In this document: positions 5,242 to 12,108 of the stretch, piece by piece
Numbering within the stretch: the stretch's first letter is position 1
How the letters are laid out: each line of letters opens with the position of its first letter
NCBI GenBank assembly: GCA_027038805.1
Contig: JALWGO010000136.1
Span: 1 to 12,165 of the forward strand
From: Thermoprotei archaeon
Lineage (GTDB): Archaea > Thermoproteota > Thermoprotei_A > Sulfolobales > WANQ01
Reading direction: 5' to 3'
DNA length: 12,165 nt
Notes under the pieces: model-generated
Database searches by the model: none
What the model was told of the DNA's origin: nothing
The model's input: only the letters and a program-made list of their open reading frames with translations
Position numbers and translations under genes: made by a program

Positions 5242-6450
5242 ATGGCATCTTTTTCCCTTATATTAGCACCACCCGAGACGCTTGCCCGAAGATTTCAATA
5301 TGCATTTCTAAGCCTCGAGCCAGATATTTTTGAATTTAGCATAGAGAGAGACAAGGTAATCTTTAATGATTTTAGTGATTATCTTGAATTAATAGAAAAA
5401 GCATTAACTATGATACAAGGACTTCAATTGAGTAAACCTATAAAAGATTGTAAGAGCACAATTATTCAAGGAATAGATTGTTGTAAGCTTCATAGGGGTC
5501 CAAGTCTTTATAGAGCAGGCAAAGTTTATCGTAAGAAGGGTGTAGGAGATTACGGTCTACTATACAGTGTTGGCCTTAAAGATTGTATGTATAAATCCCT
5601 TAAAGGTAAAGATGTTGTAGCATGGAATCATGCTGCTCTAAGTTATATTAACGAAGTGCTAACCAAGAATGCTCCATTAAAGAGACCAGTTGAAGATTTA
5701 CCATGGCTTGCCAAAGCAACTCTTTTTAGCAAAGTAAGAGGTCTTGGTAGTAATGCTGGTAAGAAGAAGAATATTTATGATCTAGATGTATTAGGTAGCG
5801 TCCTCATTGGTGGTTCATTATCATTCCTTTGGAATCAGAGAATAGGCGAATCTCGTATCGAGTTCTATCTTATTACTGATACTATAAATGAAATGTTTAT
5901 CAATCTCCGCTCGTTGATCTTTCAAAAAGGATTCGAAAAAAACATGATTGCTAGGACGGCGAAGATTATTAACAATATCCCCATAGCTCCTGAAATAGCA
6001 ATAGCCTTAACACTTGCCTCTGAACTAGCAGACAAATATGGTTCTGCCAAGCAGATTACATCATTTACAGAGATTGTTGAGTTAGAAAGAGCGGCTTCAA
6101 TTATGTTATTAACTCCTCAACAGAATAGGCCAATGATGAGATCCATAATACCCCTTACTACATTAATTTATTTTAGTTATAGTGATGCTACAATAAAGAC
6201 ATTAATCGATTTAAGCCTACAAACAGATAATGATCTTAGAGATATACTAGGTAAATGCATAAATGCAATGTATCTTCAAGCACTCCATACACGTAATGCT
6301 GATCATCTTGCAACATGTATTAGAGATATTAAAACGTTAGTAACAAACTTAAGTGAGACTAAAGGGGAAATAGATAAGGTTAAAAAACTTAGAAGACTTT
6401 TCAAGTTTCTCTCGTCTGACTATTTAACATTATTGAGAAAATCAAGGTGA
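5242..6450 (+). CDS. cas8a: Cas8a-type large subunit of type I-A Cascade
   Basis: This 402-residue protein lies between cas5 and cas3' in an otherwise complete I-A operon that lacks any other large subunit, which is the main reason for the Cas8a call. Size fits Cas8a (Csa4-like) proteins. A cysteine/histidine group C70, C80, C81, H84 and C115 lies in the N-terminal third and could bind zinc. Residues 100-135 and 150-210 look mixed alpha/beta, and from about 235 the protein is helical, like the C-terminal bundle of Cas8. Cas8 recognises the PAM and recruits Cas3. Start ATG 5242 is fixed by GGTGAT (5233-5238) overlapping the cas5 stop. Several crenarchaeal loci place cas8a after cas3'', so the order here is a variant. 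I could not assign Cas8a1 or Cas8a2. Confidence 0.75.
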   Translation: MASFSLILAPPETLARRFQYAFLSLEPDIFEFSIERDKVIFNDFSDYLELIEKALTMIQGLQLSKPIKDCKSTIIQGIDCCKLHRGPSLYRAGKVYRKKGVGDYGLLYSVGLKDCMYKSLKGKDVVAWNHAALSYINEVLTKNAPLKRPVEDLPWLAKATLFSKVRGLGSNAGKKKNIYDLDVLGSVLIGGSLSFLWNQRIGESRIEFYLITDTINEMFINLRSLIFQKGFEKNMIARTAKIINNIPIAPEIAIALTLASELADKYGSAKQITSFTEIVELERAASIMLLTPQQNRPMMRSIIPLTTLIYFSYSDATIKTLIDLSLQTDNDLRDILGKCINAMYLQALHTRNADHLATCIRDIKTLVTNLSETKGEIDKVKKLRRLFKFLSSDYLTLLRKSR

Positions 6451-6454
6451 TTTC

Positions 6455-8266
6455 TTGGAACCGAGGCCACTTATGAAAAGAGTTTTTGAAGACTTAATCC
6501 AAGACAATGTTGTCATTGCAATAGCACCCACAGCGTATGGAAAGACAGCAGCAAGTCCTTGGATGTGGGAAAGAATGAAGACGGAAGAAATGATATGGAG
6601 CCTAATACATGTTGCTCCTCTGCGTAGTCTATTATGGCGGATCTATGAAGATTTTTTTAAACCTTATAATGGTAGGCTCCAAACCCATGGTGCCCCCGAG
6701 GATTTTAAAAGTCCTTACTTTCTTTCATCTACAGGTTTAATTGCAACCACTCTTGACAGTTTCTTATGGAATCTTTATCGAGTACCTATTGTTGAGGCAG
6801 TAAAAATACATAGAGGTATTTCAATGGGTCATTATTATCCAACTCTTATGGCAATATTTACATCACTTGTAATATTTGACGAATCTCACATATATCTTTG
6901 GGAAAGCCCAGGCTCCGGTATTAGTGGTATCGGTTTTCAGGCTGTATTAGCAGCATTTAGCCTGCTATCACAAATAGGTGTGCCTATAGTAATCGAAACA
7001 GCGACCCTAAAGTCTAGTGCTATTAGGTTATTATTGAGATCGGTTAAGAATAGAAACATAAAGTTAGAGGTCTTAAAGGCTCCGAGTAATTCTGAGCTCT
7101 GTCCCTATATTAAGAGTCTTGAGCAAGTAGGTGCAATCATAAGTGTTGATAAGGATTGGGAGACAGAGAAACTTGTAAAATGGAAAACAGAAATCATCGG
7201 ATCATGGGATGATGCTAGGAGAAGAATAATTGAGGATTCTAAGAGTGGACCTATACTCGTCTTTGCGAACACCGTTCAAGAGGCACTACGGCTTTATAAA
7301 TTATTAGCAGATGTCGAAAGGATAATATTAGTTCACGGGAGACTTAGCGAAAAAGATAGAATAAATGCTGAGAAAAAAATCAAAACTATTGAAAAGAAAG
7401 GCGGTATAATAGTAGCAACACAGGTAGCAGAAGCTGGCCTCGATGTCAATAGCTTGGCAATATATACTTCGCCAGCACCATTAGAGAACCTTGCCCAGAG
7501 GGCTGGAAGAGCTTGTAGAAGAGGAACTATACTTGGTGAATGTAGAACGATGGGTGGCAAAATAATGATCATTAGAGAAGGCATGAAAGGACCTTATCCT
7601 AACAATGAAGTAAACAATGTTTTAGATTTAATACATAAAACACGTGAAAGGGGAAAAATGATAGATTGGAGGGCTACATGCAACTATAGTGATGAAAAAG
7701 GACGCAGATATCTAAGTTATACGAGTATTCTTAATATATTAGATAAATTGAGAGTCACGAGTAATAATAGGCTTATTAACACATATTATTATTTATTTAA
7801 GAATTATTTAGCTAATGATGCACAGCCTTGGGTATTATTAGAAAGACTAATAAATGGTTTATGTAACCTATTGCGAGATAGCTTCATGGTTGAGGTATTA
7901 GTAGAAAAATCAGCAACGGTAGTTGCGCTTGATTGGGCATTAAGACATGCCAATGAAGTTTTAGAAAAAGGTGAGAATGGTGCTCCGATCGCAATCATGG
8001 AGTACAATAATTATGTTACAGAGATAGAGCTAGTAAGTTTATGGAATTCGTGGAAGGGCTTTAAATATAGTAGAAATGTTAATTGTTCGATTCTCCTAAA
8101 GAACTTCATAGCTGATTTAAAAAGAACGTCTCCAAGGCATCAAGGCTTGGCATCTATAAAATTAAAGGGATTAGAAAGAGCTTACAGAAAGGGTTTAGGT
8201 CTTCTTTTGAACAAAGAAAGAGGGATAATAAATGAATTGCAGTTGGATTCCAAAGGCCTTTTCTAA
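6455..8266 (+). CDS. cas3: Cas3' helicase (separate from the HD nuclease)
   Basis: This 603-residue superfamily 2 helicase unwinds target DNA for the partner nuclease. Motif I is APTAYGKT (24-31), motif II is the DExH box FDESH (141-145), motif III is TAT (182-184), motif IV-like ILVFANT is at 267-273, motif V is ATQVAEAGLDV (321-331) and motif VI is QRAGRACRRG (348-357). The C-terminal part, from about 390, has no recognised motif and corresponds to the Cas3 C-terminal extension. No HD domain is present; it is encoded by the next gene, as in other I-A systems. Start TTG 6455 is set by GGTGAT (6446-6451), which contains the cas8a stop. The 3' end overlaps cas3'' by 35 bases. Confidence 0.96.
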   Translation: MEPRPLMKRVFEDLIQDNVVIAIAPTAYGKTAASPWMWERMKTEEMIWSLIHVAPLRSLLWRIYEDFFKPYNGRLQTHGAPEDFKSPYFLSSTGLIATTLDSFLWNLYRVPIVEAVKIHRGISMGHYYPTLMAIFTSLVIFDESHIYLWESPGSGISGIGFQAVLAAFSLLSQIGVPIVIETATLKSSAIRLLLRSVKNRNIKLEVLKAPSNSELCPYIKSLEQVGAIISVDKDWETEKLVKWKTEIIGSWDDARRRIIEDSKSGPILVFANTVQEALRLYKLLADVERIILVHGRLSEKDRINAEKKIKTIEKKGGIIVATQVAEAGLDVNSLAIYTSPAPLENLAQRAGRACRRGTILGECRTMGGKIMIIREGMKGPYPNNEVNNVLDLIHKTRERGKMIDWRATCNYSDEKGRRYLSYTSILNILDKLRVTSNNRLINTYYYLFKNYLANDAQPWVLLERLINGLCNLLRDSFMVEVLVEKSATVVALDWALRHANEVLEKGENGAPIAIMEYNNYVTEIELVSLWNSWKGFKYSRNVNCSILLKNFIADLKRTSPRHQGLASIKLKGLERAYRKGLGLLLNKERGIINELQLDSKGLF

Positions 8267-9119
8267 TATAAGACTTAATAACCATAATAAATTTGTAGGA
8301 GTAGCTGTATCCGTTATCTTTAAAGACAGACTTAAAAATACCCGTCTGTTAAGTAGACCACTTAATCGTCTTCTCATGGATAATGAAACCTTATACAAGA
8401 TTGCTGTATTGTCAGCTATTCTCCATGACATAGGAAAAGCATCTCCATACTATGCCGATAAAAACAATTTCTTTGGACATGAGGGAGTAGGAGCAATAAT
8501 CATTCAGCACTTAAAGAATTTTCTACTAGGTAAACAGATGTATAATGAGGTAATTCTTTTTGAATTGATTTCATGGATTATTGCCAGGCACCACGTAGCA
8601 ATGAAAGAAAGGCATCCATATCAATGGGACAATATATTTATTAAGAATGTTATTAATGCCTTAGAAGAGCTACGTAGAGAGCCAGAATGCTTACTAATGG
8701 CCTTACCTAATGAATTTAGAGGCAGCAAGCTTGAGAGGATATTGCATTTAGTATTGGGTAAAATGAAGATTAATTACGACTCTATAACCAAGTTAAGACG
8801 TCAATTGGTAAAAATATCGCCTGGATTATTCTCTTTGGTGCCAGCTGGAACCGAATTAATGAGTAGGTGGTTAGCCTATGTTTCAATAGCAACTGGTTCA
8901 GTAATTGTCTCTGATATAATTGTTGCGAGCATTGAAGGTAGGGAAACTGATGAAAAAATAGGAAGAGTATATTTAAGATGGTGGAGAAAGGAAATAGGTG
9001 AGGAAAATATTTCTAGATTAAAAAGTTTAATTAATAGCCAGTTAACTCCCATCACATGTATTTCAAATATTGTAGAATTCACAGAAAATATACTTAGGAA
9101 AACTGACATCAGACTATAG
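8232..9119 (+). CDS. cas3'': Cas3'' HD nuclease
   Basis: This 295-residue HD-superfamily metal-dependent nuclease degrades target DNA with Cas3'. Metal ligands are visible as H18 (NNHNK), the HD pair in ILHDIGKA (H65, D66, with K69), H83 in FGHEGVG, and H120-H121 in ARHHVAM. The order H...HD...H...HH fits the Cas3'' HD domain. ATG 8232 has GAGGG 7 bases upstream and keeps the N-terminal histidine, although it lies 35 bases inside cas3' in another frame; the overlap suggests coupled translation. The C-terminal 100 residues are helical with no further motif. It is the last gene of the main operon; cas6 follows after 86 bases with its own TATA box. Confidence 0.93.
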   Translation: MNCSWIPKAFSNIRLNNHNKFVGVAVSVIFKDRLKNTRLLSRPLNRLLMDNETLYKIAVLSAILHDIGKASPYYADKNNFFGHEGVGAIIIQHLKNFLLGKQMYNEVILFELISWIIARHHVAMKERHPYQWDNIFIKNVINALEELRREPECLLMALPNEFRGSKLERILHLVLGKMKINYDSITKLRRQLVKISPGLFSLVPAGTELMSRWLAYVSIATGSVIVSDIIVASIEGRETDEKIGRVYLRWWRKEIGEENISRLKSLINSQLTPITCISNIVEFTENILRKTDIRL

Positions 9120-9146
9120 CTACTATAACTTATCTCATGTAAATAA

Positions 9147-9156
9147 TATAAAAAAA
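9147..9156 (+). promoter_or_regulatory. TATA box of cas6
   Basis: TATAAAAAAA lies in the 86-base gap after cas3'', about 55 bases before cas6. A start site near 9177 would give a leader of about 30 bases that contains the perfect ribosome-binding site at 9201-9210. cas6 could thus be transcribed both from here and by read-through from the cas operon. Confidence 0.55.
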
Positions 9157-9200
9157 GACCTAAAAGTTAGTATGGATGATCTATGGGGAAAGGCTACTAT

Positions 9201-9210
9201 AGGAGGTGAT
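9201..9210 (+). promoter_or_regulatory. ribosome-binding site of cas6 that contains the only GTG start
   Basis: AGGAGGTGAT is a full match to the archaeal 16S 3' end. The first possible GTG of cas6 (9206-9208) lies within it. Normal spacing would instead put the start near 9215, where the in-frame codon is ATT. Confidence 0.7.
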
Positions 9211-10060
9211 ATATATTAGGAGAAGGAAGTATGCTATTATATTATATAGGTTCTCTTTTTCTCCATTAGAAGACGTTATAGTGCCTGGGTTTTCTAGTAA
9301 GTTTTCTTTTACCTTTTTTACAAGGCTTCTATCCGATTACTGGGTTGATTATTTAAAGAAGATACATTCGTCTCGGGAGCCGTTGAAGCCTTATCGTTTT
9401 TCTCCGGTGTTCAGTGGTAGGAATGCATTGTTTAAGCGTGGTAGGAATCACGTAGTGGTCTTGCGTGCTGGGGGAGCTTATTGGTTTAATGTGGCTCTAA
9501 TAGGCTTTGAACCCGAGCTTGATTTTAGGGATCGCTTAAGGGTTTTCGATAAGGAGCTAGTGGTCGATGAGATAGGTTTTGTTAGGAAAGAATTCGGAGA
9601 GCTTGTAGGAGGTGGGGTAGAGAGTTTTAAGATGATTTTTCTTACACCAACACTATTATCTCCTAAGCTTTGTCTCCCGCCTAGGCTTCGTATTGAAACC
9701 CCCATGAGTGTTCTTAGATTATATCCTCAACCTTGTCTATGGGTCCGGAGTCTTGTATTGTTTTGGAACAAGTATGCTCCAAAGGACCTAAAGCTTAGAG
9801 ATGGATACAAGTTGTCTAGGCTCGCCGACATCTATTTAATGGAGACAGGCTATGATGTGAAACCTATTACAGCCTATTACACCAAGAACAGAGAACTAAT
9901 AGAACACCGCGGATTCATGGGCTGGATAAAATATAAGATAATAGACAGAGATTTTGCAGAGAAGATAACTCCACTACTAAGACTTGCACAACTATTTGGA
10001 GTAGGCCGTAGTAGAAGTATAGGATTCGGATACACTAATATAGAATTCGAGACAACCTAG
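9206..10060 (+). CDS. cas6: Cas6, CRISPR repeat endoribonuclease
   Basis: This 284-residue RAMP protein cuts CRISPR transcripts 8 nucleotides before the spacer. The C-terminal glycine-rich loop LFGVGRSRSIGFGY (263-276) is the Cas6 hallmark. The N-terminal strand and loop YRFSFSPLEDVIVPGFSSK (14-32) resembles crenarchaeal Cas6. The segment YYTKNRELIEHRGFMGWIKYKI (224-245) is the usual strand before the G-loop. Catalytic residues are not obvious; H234 is a candidate only. Length fits the family. The start is unclear: the only in-frame canonical codon upstream of conserved sequence is GTG 9206, which sits inside the ribosome-binding site, while ATT 9215 has the better spacing. Parts of the gene are less AT-rich than cas8a or cas3. 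cas6 ends 35 bases from convergent vapC. Confidence 0.93.
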   Translation: MIYIRRRKYAIILYRFSFSPLEDVIVPGFSSKFSFTFFTRLLSDYWVDYLKKIHSSREPLKPYRFSPVFSGRNALFKRGRNHVVVLRAGGAYWFNVALIGFEPELDFRDRLRVFDKELVVDEIGFVRKEFGELVGGGVESFKMIFLTPTLLSPKLCLPPRLRIETPMSVLRLYPQPCLWVRSLVLFWNKYAPKDLKLRDGYKLSRLADIYLMETGYDVKPITAYYTKNRELIEHRGFMGWIKYKIIDRDFAEKITPLLRLAQLFGVGRSRSIGFGYTNIEFETT

Positions 10061-10095
10061 CTATTTACAAGGCGTATCGTTTTATTCGCATTATT

Positions 10096-10503
10096 TCAAC
10101 GAGTTTCCTGGTTAATGATTTCTTGTGTTTTCTTTACTTTGACGTATTTTGATGCTTTCTTTTTGAGTTTTTCATCATCTGTAACGAGTATTAGGTTCTT
10201 CTTTATTGCTAGGAGTAGATATGATGCATCATATATTGTTAGTTTTTCTCTAGCAGCTAGTTCTATTACTTCTCTTTCATTTCCCTGTATATTTTCTATT
10301 CTGATTATATCGAATATTTTAGATAGTATATCAGTGAACTCTAACATGGTTTCTCTATCTATTTGCTTTAAGAGCAAATATTCTTTCCAGACCGCGTTTA
10401 GAGCTTCGTATCGTGCTAAGTCTATTGTTAAGCCTTGTCCAAGTACTCTCAGTATACCTCTTTTAACTAGATTTACTATTGAGCTAGCATCAAATAAATA
10501 CAT
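10096..10503 (-). CDS. vapC: VapC-type PIN-domain toxin ribonuclease
   Basis: This 135-residue PIN-domain protein probably cleaves RNA when freed from its antitoxin. The acidic metal-site residues are in place: D5 in YLFDASSIV, E33 in ARYEALN, D92 in TIYDASYL, and D109/D110 in LVTDDEKL. The length is that of a single PIN domain. It is encoded directly after the ribbon-helix-helix protein with a TAATG overlap (10505-10501), the usual antitoxin-toxin arrangement with coupled translation. It converges on cas6 with a 35-base gap. The C-terminal tail (KKKASKYVKVKKTQEIINQETR) is basic. No inactivating change is seen. The RNA target cannot be read from the sequence. Confidence 0.9.
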   Translation of the reverse strand: MYLFDASSIVNLVKRGILRVLGQGLTIDLARYEALNAVWKEYLLLKQIDRETMLEFTDILSKIFDIIRIENIQGNEREVIELAAREKLTIYDASYLLLAIKKNLILVTDDEKLKKKASKYVKVKKTQEIINQETR

Positions 10504-10730
10504 TATCTATTCTCCCTATACTCTCTGATAATACGTGCTATTTCTTCATCAGAAATGTTTTTCATCTTAACACTTAGTTTCTTAGCCTTTTCTTCTAGTT
10601 CCTCAAGTATTTTCTTCTTAACCTCTTCTTCAAGAGCTCTCCTTATAACTGGACCAGGCTTTACACCATATTGATCGAGGAGCTTCTTTAGTTTTCGGGG
10701 TATTTTAGCTGAAACCGTTACGTAGCCCAC
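10503..10730 (-). CDS. vapB: VapB-type ribbon-helix-helix antitoxin
   Basis: This 75-residue protein is the antitoxin and autorepressor of the adjacent PIN toxin. Residues 3-40 form a ribbon-helix-helix: beta strand YVTVSAKIP (3-11), helix RKLKKLLDQYG (12-22), turn VKPG and helix PVIRRALEEEVKKK (27-40). The strand would insert in the DNA major groove as a dimer. Residues 41-75 are a charged helical tail that should wrap around VapC (KKLSVKMKNISDEEIARIIREYRENR). Start GTG 10730-10728 follows a weak GGTAGGT ribosome-binding site. The stop overlaps the vapC start as TAATG. The palindromic cluster 10738-10771 directly upstream is the likely operator. Confidence 0.87.
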   Translation of the reverse strand: MGYVTVSAKIPRKLKKLLDQYGVKPGPVIRRALEEEVKKKILEELEEKAKKLSVKMKNISDEEIARIIREYRENR

Positions 10731-10737
10731 AATATAC

Positions 10738-10771
10738 CTACCTATAGGTAGACATATATAGTCTACCTATA
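10738..10771. promoter_or_regulatory. palindromic operator of vapBC
   Basis: Two overlapping inverted repeats are visible. CTACCTATAGGTAG (10738-10751) is a perfect 14-base palindrome. TATAGGTAGAC (10743-10753) and GTCTACCTATA (10761-10771) are perfect 11-base arms around ATATATA. A further half-site GTCTAC occurs at 10777-10782. The sites lie between the minus-strand TATA element and the vapB start, so occupancy by VapB or VapBC would block the pair's transcription. Confidence 0.75.
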
Positions 10772-10776
10772 TAAGG
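10766..10776 (-). promoter_or_regulatory. TATA box of vapBC
   Basis: On the minus strand this reads CCTTATATAGG. Initiation about 25 bases downstream, near 10746, would leave a leader of about 15 bases before the vapB GTG. The right arm of the large palindrome overlaps it. Confidence 0.55.
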
Positions 10777-10865
10777 TCTACACCATAATCTTTATGAGAG
10801 ACTTCTTGAACGTCTAATTTATTTTGTTTTACATGTTTTTAGAAGAGGTTGTTGGGGAAATATTG

Positions 10866-10871
10866 TTTAAG
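10866..10871 (+). promoter_or_regulatory. possible TATA element of the mfnA-type gene
   Basis: TTTAAG follows an AT-rich run (AAATATTG) and would start transcription near 10893, about 20 bases before the preferred start at 10915. Another AT-rich element, AATTTATTTT around 10817-10826, is an alternative. The choice matters, because the first one would rule out the longer coding frame that begins at 10849. Confidence 0.35.
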
Positions 10872-10914
10872 GGCTATTGTTATTTTTGTCGTGTCCTGGC
10901 TAGTGAGAGGTGTG

Positions 10915-12108
10915 TTGGCGGTCTTGTATTCGAGGTTTCCTCGCAGTGGGGTTGATTGGAGAGAGGTTTTGAGGGAGCTTCAGAGTCGTGCTAGGATAGT
11001 TCCAGTACACTTGTTGGAGAATATTATTGGCTCTATGACTACGTATCCTCACCCCTTGGGGATGGAGGCTTTCCGCTTATTCTGGCATGCTAATGCTAAT
11101 GATCCACTGGTTTTCCGTGAGATCGCTAGGCTGGAGAGTGAGGTTGTATCGATGTTGGGGGACTTGTTGGGTGGTGATCCAGCGAGAGTTGAGGGTATGA
11201 TTACTAGTGGGGGTTCGGAGGCTAATGTTTCAGCCCTATATCTTGCTAGGGAGCACGGCTATGATACTGTTTACATACCATTAAATGTCCATGAATCAGT
11301 TGTTAAAGCGGCACGCTTCCTAAGAATGAATACTGTTAGAGTAGGGCTCGGCTCAAACTATAAGATTAGCCTAGAAGACCTCGTAGGAAAACTCGAGAAG
11401 CATGGGAGGGGGGTAATAGTAGCTACAGCTGGATCCACGGGGCTTGGACTAGTAGACCCTATCCCCGAGGTATCTAAGATAGCATTAGAATATGAGTCAA
11501 TTGTACACGTGGATGCAGCTTATGGGGGTTTTATAGTACCATTCCTAAAGGCGATGGGAGCACCACTACCAGATATAGGGTTCACTAATGAGGCAGTAGT
11601 ATCGGTTACAATAGACCCCCATAAAATGGGTTTAGCACCTATACCAGCTGGCGGTCTCGTAGCGCGTAGTAGGGAGTGGTTTGAACCACTCTTATTCGAT
11701 TCCTCCTATCTCCCCATGGGTTATCAGAAGGGATTATTTGGTACGAGGACTGGGGGGAGTATTGCGGCTACCTGGGCTGTTATAAAGAGCCTGGGTTTTG
11801 ACGGCTACTTGAATATTGTTAGCGAGTGTATGAGTAATGCAGTATTCCTAGCGGGTTTTGCGGATTATTCTCCGAGACTAGAGCTAGTAGCTAGGCCGGA
11901 AACACCTATCGTGTGTATTAAGCCTAGGGGGGTAGAAGCTAGAAGAGTACTAGGCGAGCTATGGAAGAGGAAATGGTATCCCTACCACTGCGGAATAGTT
12001 GATGGTGTTAGAGTAGTAGTAATGCCCCATATAACAAGGGAGAAGCTCCAAGAATTTGCCCAGGTGCTAGACGAAGTTGTCGGATCCCTACAGGCTAGCA
12101 GTACGTAA
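10915..12108 (+). CDS. mfnA: MfnA-family PLP-dependent aspartate/tyrosine decarboxylase
   Basis: This is a group II PLP decarboxylase. In methanogens MfnA makes tyramine for methanofuran. In other archaea the family decarboxylates aspartate to beta-alanine for coenzyme A, the likely role here. Counting from 10915, landmarks are ITSGGSEANVSAL (96-108, cofactor phosphate site), NVHESV (124-129, H126 stacking on PLP), VDAAYGGF (D200, pyridine nitrogen) and IDPHKMG (K237, Schiff-base lysine). The frame is open from TTG 10849, but that start would add a hydrophobic stretch absent from cytosolic MfnA. GAGAGG (10905-10910) lies before the TTG at 10915, and the resulting 397 residues match the usual length. 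GTG 10912 and TTG 10924 remain possible. The gene is distinctly GC-richer than the cas operon. Confidence 0.9.
   Translation: MAVLYSRFPRSGVDWREVLRELQSRARIVPVHLLENIIGSMTTYPHPLGMEAFRLFWHANANDPLVFREIARLESEVVSMLGDLLGGDPARVEGMITSGGSEANVSALYLAREHGYDTVYIPLNVHESVVKAARFLRMNTVRVGLGSNYKISLEDLVGKLEKHGRGVIVATAGSTGLGLVDPIPEVSKIALEYESIVHVDAAYGGFIVPFLKAMGAPLPDIGFTNEAVVSVTIDPHKMGLAPIPAGGLVARSREWFEPLLFDSSYLPMGYQKGLFGTRTGGSIAATWAVIKSLGFDGYLNIVSECMSNAVFLAGFADYSPRLELVARPETPIVCIKPRGVEARRVLGELWKRKWYPYHCGIVDGVRVVVMPHITREKLQEFAQVLDEVVGSLQASST

Noticed and set aside
8577..8592. Partial match of spacer 12 (ATTATTGCC-GGCACC) to cas3'', hinting at self-targeting
   Set aside because: Only about 15 bases match, with one inserted base and no extension on either side; chance similarity.
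9120..9205. Box C/D-like GGATGATC in the cas3''-cas6 gap as a small guide RNA
   Set aside because: No matching D box (CTGA) or second C'/D' pair is present; the gap is explained by the cas6 promoter and ribosome-binding site.
10115..10528. 137-codon plus-strand frame
   Set aside because: It is the antisense shadow of vapC, which has all PIN-domain acidic residues; the plus-strand translation is Ser/Phe/Ile-rich noise.
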